DNA of 64,000 nt from Paenibacillus shirakamiensis (GTDB taxonomy: Bacteria; Bacillota; Bacilli; Paenibacillales; Paenibacillaceae), in NCBI RefSeq assembly GCF_017874255.1, contig NZ_JAGGLD010000009.1, forward strand, positions 42,570 through 106,569, given 5' to 3'. The notes below the pieces were generated by a model, which saw only the letters and a program-made list of their open reading frames with translations, had not been told where the DNA came from and made no database searches. The position numbers and the translations under genes were made by a program. Positions 57,780-64,000 of the stretch are shown here, one piece after another. Position 1 is the first letter of the stretch, and the number at the start of each line of letters is the position of its first letter.

Positions 57780-58628
57780 ATGGCACATGTCAAAATTTTC
57801 GCTGATAGTACGTCCGACCTTCATCCAGATTGGATTCGAGATTATCAGATTGGTATTATTCCACTATATGTTGTCTTCGATCATCAGACCTATAAAGATG
57901 GGTTAGAGCTCAATCCGAAGCAGCTATACGATCTTGTGGGTCAAACTGGCAAACTTCCTAAGACGGCTGCGCCCTCACCTGCTGATTTTATCGCCTCATT
58001 TCAGCCTTATGTCGATGCAGGAGATCATATTATTTGTATCACCCTCTCTTCTGAACTTTCTTCTACCTACCAAAATGCAGTGATTGCCGCTGGAGAGTTC
58101 CCAGAAGGCACGATAAGTATAGTTGATTCACTCAACCTCTCTGCCGGGATTGGCCTTCAAGTTCTGAAAGCAGCACAACTTGCTGAAAATGGAGCAACGA
58201 TACCCGAGATCCTCTCTATGTTAGAACAGCTTCGTCCCAAGGTAGATACAGAATTTGTTATCGATTCATTAGATTATCTGCATAAAGGAGGTCGTTGCTC
58301 AGGAATGCAAAATTTCGTGGGCAGCCTACTAAAAATCCGCCCTGTGATTAAGGTTATTATGGGTAAAATGACCCCCGCGTATAAGGTAAGAGGAAGCCGC
58401 GAGAAGGCTTTGGATCAGATGCGAAATAATGCCCTTTCATATACGGCGAGCATGGATAACGACACTATCATTGTTGTACATACGATGGCGGAAGCAGAAG
58501 CTAAGGAACTCCAACTCACTCTTCAGCAGCATACTAAGGCTAGACAAGTACTGATTACAGAAGCCGGTTGTGTTATATGCAGTCATTGTGGTCCCAAGAC
58601 TATAGGCATTATTTATGCATCATTTTAG
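57780..58628 (+). CDS. DegV family fatty-acid-binding protein
   Basis: The product is 282 residues from the ATG at 57780, 7 bases after AAAAGGGG. DegV motifs are FADSTSDL near the start, ITLSSELSSTYQNA near residue 85 and the late SLDYLHKGGRCSG. DegV/FakB proteins hold a fatty acid for the FakA kinase; no fakA is in the window. Confidence 0.94.
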   Translation: MAHVKIFADSTSDLHPDWIRDYQIGIIPLYVVFDHQTYKDGLELNPKQLYDLVGQTGKLPKTAAPSPADFIASFQPYVDAGDHIICITLSSELSSTYQNAVIAAGEFPEGTISIVDSLNLSAGIGLQVLKAAQLAENGATIPEILSMLEQLRPKVDTEFVIDSLDYLHKGGRCSGMQNFVGSLLKIRPVIKVIMGKMTPAYKVRGSREKALDQMRNNALSYTASMDNDTIIVVHTMAEAEAKELQLTLQQHTKARQVLITEAGCVICSHCGPKTIGIIYASF

Positions 58629-58660
58629 TTTATTTAATTCAAATGTGTGAATTTATATAA

Positions 58661-58706
58661 AACAAACTTAAGACCTTCACTTTAGTGTGAAGGTCTTAAG
58701 TTTGTT
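58661..58706 (+). terminator. Terminator after the DegV gene
   Basis: A 17-bp stem AAACTTAAGACCTTCAC with its complement, loop of 5, followed by T-rich DNA. Confidence 0.9.
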
Positions 58707-58985
58707 TCGATGATTCGTTTCGATAATTTGTTTCTATTTATTTGTTTCTATTATTGATTATTATTTATATCTTATTGCTTCTATAATTTTTGATTTTTCT
58801 ATTTTTTTTGCTTTTTCTCTTTGTTTTTTTGTTTTTGTTTTTGCTTTGGTTTTTGCTTTGGTTTTTGCTTTTGTTTTTGCTTTTGTTTAGGTTTTTGCTT
58901 TGGTTTTTGCTTTGGTTTTTGCTTTTTTTTTATGTTTCTGCTCGTATAATTTTATTTCTATGTTTTGTTTTGTCTTGCTGCGTTC
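58707..58985. repeat. T/G-rich repeat tract with 12-base units
   Basis: After the DegV terminator the plus strand is nearly all T and G. At 58811-58932 imperfect 12-base units of the type GGTTTTTGCTTT recur about eight times, with TTTGTTTC-like units before them. It lies between the convergent DegV and histidine-kinase genes and resembles the 20.46-20.82 kb tract. Confidence 0.85.
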
Positions 58986-61900
58986 TCAAGCCGAACTCCC
59001 ACAGAATAGAGTGAACCGGAATTCAGAACCTTCATGTTCACGACTTTCCACCTCAATAGTTCCGCCCATTAGCTCCACCATTTTTTTACTGATAGCAAGT
59101 CCCAGCCCGGTCCCTCCCTGTTTGCGGTTAATCACAGGATGCAGTTGAGAGAAGGACTGGAACAAACGGTGCATCTGATGTGTTGGAATACCCATCCCTG
59201 TATCTTTTACACTAAATTCTAACCAGAGCATTTCATCTTGAAGAGTAGCCAGATTTTTGACAGTTACATCAATGGAGCCTTGTACTGTAAATTTAAGTGC
59301 ATTACCCACCAAATTAACGAGTACCTGTCTGATTCTGCCCGGATCTCCAATTATCGCATCAGGAATATTTTTGTCGATAGCATAAGAGAGTGCAATGCCC
59401 TTATCCTCAGCAAGTTTCATGAAAAGATCTACTACGCCAGATACACATTCATCTAATGCAAAAAGCTGATTATCCAGCGCTAGCTTACCGGCCTCAATTT
59501 TACTGAAATCTAATACGTCATTTAAAATATTCAGGAGAGCACGGCTACTCTGCGAGATAATGTCAGCATATTCTCTTTGTTCTTCAAGTAAGTCACTCTC
59601 TAGAAGTAGATCGGTCATACCTATAATTCCGTTCATAGGTGTACGAATTTCATGACTCATCATAGCTAAAAATTCTGATTTGGCCAAAGCGGCTTGTTCT
59701 GCTAACTCTTTAGCTCGAATAATTTCACGCTCATTTGTAATATCCGTGAACACCACCACGACCCCAATAATCTGTTCTCGATTGTAAAGCGGAGTGACCC
59801 TATACTGAACCAAAAAACTTGATCCATCTTTCCGAAAAAATACTTCTTCATTCACGAATCGAGGTTTTCCATCCATAAATGTAGTATGAATGAAACAGTC
59901 TTCAATAGGAAAAAGGCTTCCATCGCTTTTCGTATGATGAATTAATTCGTGGGTGTCTTTCCCGATCAGCTCTCCAAGTAGATAACCTAACATCTTACAG
60001 GCGGCAGGATTCATAAATATGGTTTTTCCCTCTATATCCGTTCCATAGATTCCTTCCGATACTGAATTAAGAATCAATGCATGTTCATAACTAAGTTTCT
60101 CAATCTGCTGTACATACCTTGTTCGCTCTGTAATATCATTGGCTAACCCATATACGCCAACAATATGTTGATCCACATAGATAGGCACATTCGTAACACT
60201 TAGCTCCCGGTGTTCTTTATCTTTTCTTACGATTGTGGTTTCATATTTTTGGGGTATTCCCGTAACTGCCACATCAAAATGTTCCACAGTTCTTCCCAAG
60301 TCCCCTTTTTCTATGAGGTCAGTCATGTTCATCTTTAGGAGTTCTTCTTTGGAGTAGCCTGTAAGCGTCGCAAGATGTGGATTGAGCGTCTGAAACTGGC
60401 CTTGTAAGGTCATAGAATATACAGCAGATGGACTATACTCAAATAGCGATTTATAGCGCTGTTGACTCTCTTGAAGTTTTCTTTCACTTATCCTCCGATC
60501 CGTAACATCCCTAGAAATACAAGTAAGTTCTATGAGGTCTCCACTACTTTCTTCATAGGTGTATTTCCCTGTACTTTCTAACCATAAATAATGACCCTCT
60601 TTATGACGAAATCGAACAGTAATACTATATTTTTGAGAAGTAGCCAATTGAGCACTAAGTTCATCTTGGATGATATGTCTATCCTCAGGATGAATATAAT
60701 CATATGGACTTGTATTTATTAGCTGATCAGGTGTATACCCCAGTAAGGAGTAACTTGCCGGTGAAGCGTAAAGGTAATTGTATTGACCATCTAGAGCATG
60801 TCTGGAAATAAGATCTAATGAATTTTCCGAAATTAGCCTATACTGCTTCTCGCTTGTACGTAATCGCTGCTCCATCTTATGTCGTTCCGTGATATCTTGA
60901 ACAATGCCCACAATTCTACGAATCTGACCCTTCTCATCCTTTTCGACATCTGTCTGACTGAACATGACCCTAACTTGCCCCGAGACAGGTAAGATCCTAA
61001 AATAATCCTCACTTGCTATCCCTTCCGTAGCATCTGTAATCACTTGCTGCATATGCTCTAGATCTTCAGGATGAACCAATGAGAGCCAGGCAGCAAGCGG
61101 ATCAGGTTGATCATTAATATTCATTCTATAGATCTGATGCAGCTCCTCAGAACATGTTAACTTCCCCTGCACCATATCCCATTCCCATGAACCGATTTGA
61201 GCGATTCTTTGTGCACGTCTAAGATTCCTTTCACTTCGCTCTAGATGAGCTTCTGCCTGTTTTCTGGGGGTAATATTCCGAGCTATGATTAGGAATTTCT
61301 CCGAATTCTCTTCATTATCTTTTACCTGTTGAATACTTGCCTCAATCCAGACTTTATGCCCCTGCTTATGCTGAATTTCCGTAGTTAAAAGTCCACTTTT
61401 AAAATATTGACCATAGTTCTCCGTAGAATTTCCTGTCGCACATAGCTCCACAAAACTTCTTCCTATTAATTCTTCAGGAGAATATCCTAATAGCTCTTGC
61501 AACCCACTCGATATAGTTACGAACGTTCCATCTTGATCTGTAAAAGCAATAATGTCTTTGGCTTGTTGATGAATGGTCTGTAGTAACTTCTCTGACTGTT
61601 CTAACCTCTTTTGAGTATGCCGATGCTCCGAGACATCTCTAGAGATGGAATATACACCTACTACTTCATCTTTTACGATAATGGGGATGTAAGTAACGGA
61701 CATTTCAATCTCTTGAGACTGCTTGTCCCTAAAACATAGATCAAAATGATGGGATTCCTTTTCTTTAGCTCGCTGTAGATAAAAATTTCTACGCTCCATG
61801 TTCTCAGAGGTGAACATTTCGTAAGATGGTAGATCTATTAGGGTATCCAATGAGTAACCTGTAAGCTGTAGGGCTGCTGGATTAGCATGTATGTATTTTC

Positions 61901-62009
61901 CCTCCAAATCCATAATACTTATGGCATCCGGGTGATAGTCATATAAGGAAATATAGGCGCTTCCTTCTGAAATCAGGGTTCGGAGTAGTTCATTGTTATG
62001 ATTCCTCAA
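58986..62009 (-). CDS. Soluble histidine kinase with six PAS domains
   Basis: The product is about 1007 residues from the TTG at 62009 with GGAAG 6-7 bases upstream (another TTG two codons earlier touches the site). Six PAS repeats (about 15-135, 142-258, 262-380, 383-508, 512-637 and 640-765) each end in a PAC-like DITER/DVSEHR-type motif. HisKA follows with the phosphorylated His in MMSHEIRTPMNG. The HATPase has IRQVLVNLVGNALKFT and the G boxes DTGMGIP and GGTGLGLAISKKM. No membrane segment or receiver domain is present, and no response regulator is adjacent, so signal and partner are unknown. Confidence 0.93.
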   Translation of the reverse strand: MRNHNNELLRTLISEGSAYISLYDYHPDAISIMDLEGKYIHANPAALQLTGYSLDTLIDLPSYEMFTSENMERRNFYLQRAKEKESHHFDLCFRDKQSQEIEMSVTYIPIIVKDEVVGVYSISRDVSEHRHTQKRLEQSEKLLQTIHQQAKDIIAFTDQDGTFVTISSGLQELLGYSPEELIGRSFVELCATGNSTENYGQYFKSGLLTTEIQHKQGHKVWIEASIQQVKDNEENSEKFLIIARNITPRKQAEAHLERSERNLRRAQRIAQIGSWEWDMVQGKLTCSEELHQIYRMNINDQPDPLAAWLSLVHPEDLEHMQQVITDATEGIASEDYFRILPVSGQVRVMFSQTDVEKDEKGQIRRIVGIVQDITERHKMEQRLRTSEKQYRLISENSLDLISRHALDGQYNYLYASPASYSLLGYTPDQLINTSPYDYIHPEDRHIIQDELSAQLATSQKYSITVRFRHKEGHYLWLESTGKYTYEESSGDLIELTCISRDVTDRRISERKLQESQQRYKSLFEYSPSAVYSMTLQGQFQTLNPHLATLTGYSKEELLKMNMTDLIEKGDLGRTVEHFDVAVTGIPQKYETTIVRKDKEHRELSVTNVPIYVDQHIVGVYGLANDITERTRYVQQIEKLSYEHALILNSVSEGIYGTDIEGKTIFMNPAACKMLGYLLGELIGKDTHELIHHTKSDGSLFPIEDCFIHTTFMDGKPRFVNEEVFFRKDGSSFLVQYRVTPLYNREQIIGVVVVFTDITNEREIIRAKELAEQAALAKSEFLAMMSHEIRTPMNGIIGMTDLLLESDLLEEQREYADIISQSSRALLNILNDVLDFSKIEAGKLALDNQLFALDECVSGVVDLFMKLAEDKGIALSYAIDKNIPDAIIGDPGRIRQVLVNLVGNALKFTVQGSIDVTVKNLATLQDEMLWLEFSVKDTGMGIPTHQMHRLFQSFSQLHPVINRKQGGTGLGLAISKKMVELMGGTIEVESREHEGSEFRFTLFCGSSA

Positions 62010-62102
62010 GGTCAACTTCCTTTCTATCCATGAAAATTCAATAAAGAGATCACATCTATTCTACTCCACTTCAAGAAGATTGTGACCTGTAAAAATATAT
62101 AA

Positions 62103-62141
62103 ACAAAAAGCGTTATGATTGAGAACAATCATAACGCTTTT
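62103..62141 (-). terminator. Terminator of the tRNA array
   Basis: A 14-bp stem (AAAGCGTTATGATT and complement) with a T run on the minus strand, just beyond the last tRNA. Confidence 0.93.
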
Positions 62142-62147
62142 GTAAGA

Positions 62148-62218
62148 AGCGGGTGATGGGAATCGAACCCACGCTATTAGCTTGGAAGGCTAAAGTTCTA
62201 CCATTGAACTACACCCGC
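62148..62218 (-). tRNA. tRNA-Gly(TCC)
   Basis: Cloverleaf with GCGGGTG acceptor and anticodon loop CTTCCAA; CCA is not encoded. Confidence 0.95.
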
Positions 62219-62224
62219 ATATAA

Positions 62225-62301
62225 TGGTCGGGACGACACGATTTGAACATGCGACCCCCTGGTCCCAAACCAGGTGCTCTACCAAGCTGAGCTACGTCCC
62301 G
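62225..62301 (-). tRNA. tRNA-Pro(TGG), CCA encoded
   Basis: Acceptor CGGGACG, anticodon loop TTTGGGA. The CCA end is encoded. Its 73-base body is identical to the next gene. Confidence 0.95.
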
Positions 62302-62351
62302 TAAATATTTCTTAAATCTCTAACTCTATTCATATTATCTACTAAAAACAA

Positions 62352-62425
62352 TCGGGACGACACGATTTGAACATGCGACCCCCTGGTCCCAAACCAGGTG
62401 CTCTACCAAGCTGAGCTACGTCCCG
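62352..62425 (-). tRNA. tRNA-Pro(TGG), second copy, no encoded CCA
   Basis: Same body as the previous tRNA-Pro, but discriminator A is followed by TTG instead of CCA. Confidence 0.95.
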
Positions 62426-62435
62426 TTAGTAAAAA

Positions 62436-62510
62436 TGGAGCGGACGACGGGAATCGAACCCGCGACCCTCGCCTTGGCAAGGCGATGCTCTACCGCTGAG
62501 CCACGTCCGC
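62436..62510 (-). tRNA. tRNA-Gly(GCC)
   Basis: Acceptor GCGGACG, anticodon loop TTGCCAA, CCA encoded. Confidence 0.95.
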
Positions 62511-62519
62511 ATAAAAAAA

Positions 62520-62603
62520 TGGTGCGCGTGGAGGGACTTGAACCCCCACGCCAAAGGCGCTAGATCCTAAGTCTAGTGCGTCTGCCAATTCCGCCACACG
62601 CGC
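62520..62603 (-). tRNA. tRNA-Leu(TAG)
   Basis: Long variable arm, anticodon loop CTTAGGA, CCA encoded. Confidence 0.95.
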
Positions 62604-62639
62604 ACAATACATACATTCCACTTCCTAATAGAAGTAAAA

Positions 62640-62715
62640 TGGTGAGCCATGAAGGGCTCGAACCTTCGACACCCTGATTAAAAGTCAGGTGCTCTACCAA
62701 CTGAGCTAATGGCTC
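62640..62715 (-). tRNA. tRNA-Lys(TTT)
   Basis: Acceptor GAGCCAT, anticodon loop CTTTTAA, CCA encoded. Confidence 0.95.
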
Positions 62716-62718
62716 AAA

Positions 62719-62793
62719 TGGCTGGGGATATAGGATTTGAACCTATGCGTGACGGAGTCAAAGTCCGTTGCCTTACCGCTTGGCTAATCCCCA
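62719..62793 (-). tRNA. tRNA-Gln(TTG)
   Basis: Acceptor TGGGGAT, anticodon loop CTTTGAC, CCA encoded. Confidence 0.95.
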
Positions 62794-62817
62794 ACAATTG
62801 AATGATACTGATTAAAA

Positions 62818-62894
62818 TGGGGCGATCGATGGGACTTGAACCCACGAATGCCGGAGCCACAGACCGGTGCGTTAACCCCTTCGCCACGACCGCC
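62818..62894 (-). tRNA. tRNA-His(GTG)
   Basis: Extra G at -1 opposite C73, anticodon loop CTGTGGC, CCA encoded. Confidence 0.95.
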
Positions 62895-62911
62895 ATAGTA
62901 CAAGTGAAAAC

Positions 62912-62996
62912 TGGTGGAGGCTGATGGATTCGAACCACCGAACTCGTAGAGAGCAGATTTACAGTCTGCCGTGTTTAGCCACTTCACTAAGCCTCC
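62912..62996 (-). tRNA. tRNA-Tyr(GTA)
   Basis: Acceptor GGAGGCT, long variable arm, anticodon loop CTGTAAA, CCA encoded. Confidence 0.95.
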
Positions 62997-63002
62997 GAGA
63001 AA

Positions 63003-63078
<76 letters not shown>

Positions 63079-63115
63079 ACGGTGTTTAGTATTACCTATT
63101 GAACCAAAATTATAA

Positions 63116-63192
63116 TGGCGGAGCCGACGGGATTCGAACCCGCGGTCTCCTGCGTGACAGGCAGGCATGTTGGGCCTCTACACCACGGCTCC
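63116..63192 (-). tRNA. tRNA-Asp(GTC)
   Basis: Acceptor GGAGCCG, anticodon loop CTGTCAC, CCA encoded. Confidence 0.95.
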
Positions 63193-63204
63193 ACAGTTAG
63201 AATT

Positions 63205-63283
<79 letters not shown>

Positions 63284-63322
63284 TCATTGAAAAATATTCA
63301 TCCTTAGCATTTAAGGAAATCA

Positions 63323-63398
63323 TGGTGGAGGCTGAGGGGATCGAACCCCCGACCCTCTGCTTGTAAGGCAGATGCTCTCCCAGCTGAGCTAAGCCTCC
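63323..63398 (-). tRNA. tRNA-Val(TAC)
   Basis: Acceptor GGAGGCT, anticodon loop CTTACAA, CCA encoded. Confidence 0.95.
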
Positions 63399-63414
63399 AT
63401 AAATAAAGTTGAAA

Positions 63415-63489
63415 TGGTGACCCGTAGGGGATTCGAACCCCTGTTACCTCCGTGAAAGGGAGGTGTCTTAACCCCTTGACCAACGGGCC
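63415..63489 (-). tRNA. tRNA-Glu(TTC)
   Basis: Acceptor GGCCCGT, anticodon loop CTTTCAC, CCA encoded. Confidence 0.95.
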
Positions 63490-63508
63490 TTACATAAGAG
63501 AGAAATAG

Positions 63509-63600
63509 TGGCGGAGAGAGAGGGATTCGAACCCTCGAGACGCTTGTGACGCCTACACGATTTCCAATCGTGCTCCTTCGGCCAGCTCGGACACCTCTCC
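63509..63600 (-). tRNA. tRNA-Ser(GGA)
   Basis: Long variable arm, acceptor GGAGAGG, anticodon loop TTGGAAA, CCA encoded. Confidence 0.95.
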
Positions 63601-63603
63601 ATA

Positions 63604-63679
63604 TGGCTCCCCGAACAGGGCTCGAACCTGTGACAACTCGATTAACAGTCGAGTGCTCTACCAACTGAGCTATCAGGGA
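63604..63679 (-). tRNA. tRNA-Asn(GTT)
   Basis: Acceptor TCCCTGA, anticodon loop CTGTTAA, CCA encoded. Confidence 0.95.
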
Positions 63680-63684
63680 ATATT

Positions 63685-63760
63685 TGGTGGAGCCAAGCGG
63701 GATCGAACCGCTGACCTCCTGCTTGCAAGGCAGGCGCTCTCCCAGCTGAGCTATGGCCCC
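63685..63760 (-). tRNA. tRNA-Ala(TGC)
   Basis: Acceptor GGGGCCA, anticodon loop CTTGCAA, CCA encoded. Confidence 0.95.
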
Positions 63761-63783
63761 TCGTATGTATTACAAGTAAAGTG

Positions 63784-63861
<78 letters not shown>

Positions 63862-63882
63862 AAAATGTGAATATATTTCATA

Positions 63883-63902
63883 AAAAAGTCCCCCTAAGGG
63901 GT
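63883..63902 (-). terminator. Short hairpin between 5S rRNA and the tRNA array
   Basis: CCCC-TTA-GGGG followed by GACTTTTTT on the minus strand, right after the 5S 3' end. It may be a processing site or a weak terminator, since the tRNAs behind it should still be transcribed. Confidence 0.6.
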
Positions 63903-63905
63903 TTT

Positions 63906-64000
63906 GCTTGGCGGCGTCCTACTCTCCCAGGACCCTGCGGTCCAAGTACCATCGGCGCTGGAGGACTTAACGGTCGTGTTCGGGATGGGTACGTGTGGAA
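63906..64000 (-). rRNA. 5S rRNA, 3' part (5' end beyond the window)
   Basis: The minus strand holds the conserved 5S text CCGAACACGACCGTTAAG, CTCCAGCGCCGATGGTACTT and the end GGACGCCGCCAAGC. About 95 of roughly 117 bases are inside. It shows that an rRNA operon lies just to the right, transcribed toward the tRNA array. Confidence 0.95.

Noticed and set aside
58790..59014. Phe/Leu-rich 74-codon frame
   Set aside because: It is a reading of the T-rich repeat tract, without a start site or normal amino-acid use.

Overview
The window looks like chromosomal DNA of a spore-forming Bacillota, most likely Paenibacillus or a close relative. The evidence is a set of sporulation genes (ytvI, ytrH, ytrI, a YheC/YheD cluster), a Bacillus-like gene order around dnaE-accD-accA-pyk-fxsA-ytvI, a sufCDSUB operon, strong AGGAGG ribosome sites with frequent GTG/TTG starts, and a long tRNA array behind a 5S rRNA gene. 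The species call is inference from gene content; no database search was possible.

Layout. 1-12.7 kb holds core genes: the end of ytvI, fxsA, a thioesterase, pyruvate kinase, acetyl-CoA carboxyltransferase (accA, accD), a small conserved protein and dnaE, all but ytvI on the minus strand. Divergently come ytrH-ytrI-ytpI, then ytoI and a manganese catalase. 12.9-20.4 kb has a small membrane protein, a YheA-like protein and a tightly coupled cluster of five YheC/YheD ATP-grasp-type spore-coat proteins plus one GNAT acetyltransferase. A T/G-rich low-complexity tract with GGTGTC-type hexamers follows, then a HAD phosphatase.

21.7-36.7 kb is the most striking region: a complete contractile-tail module (tail terminator, sheath, tube, frameshift-type chaperone pair, tape measure, baseplate hub, plug, spike, gp25, gpJ, gpI, fiber, XkdX, XhlA, endolysin, holin). 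No capsid, portal, terminase, integrase or replication gene is present. It is governed by a divergent XRE repressor plus ImmA-type protease and a sigma-region-4-like activator, with four related 15-bp boxes in the shared intergenic region. This reads as a headless R-type tailocin (phage-tail-like bacteriocin).

36.8-45 kb returns to housekeeping: a CorC/HlyC-family protein, radical-SAM YfkAB, two HD-GYP proteins flanking uppP and a YunD-type phosphoesterase, and a MoaD-MoaE fusion. 45-47.3 kb is an AT-rich island with two poorly known membrane or secreted proteins. 47.5-53.5 kb carries sufCDSUB, with a Fur/PerR-type 7-1-7 palindrome at its promoter, and dps. 53.7-58.6 kb has mtnK-mtnA, an unknown protein, two small membrane proteins and a DegV-family protein. 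A second T/G-rich repeat tract precedes a six-PAS histidine kinase. 62.1-63.9 kb is an 18-gene tRNA array (minus strand) downstream of a 5S rRNA gene cut by the window end.

Coordinates of starts were adjusted by ribosome-site inspection. Family names come from recognition of motifs and gene order, not from searches.
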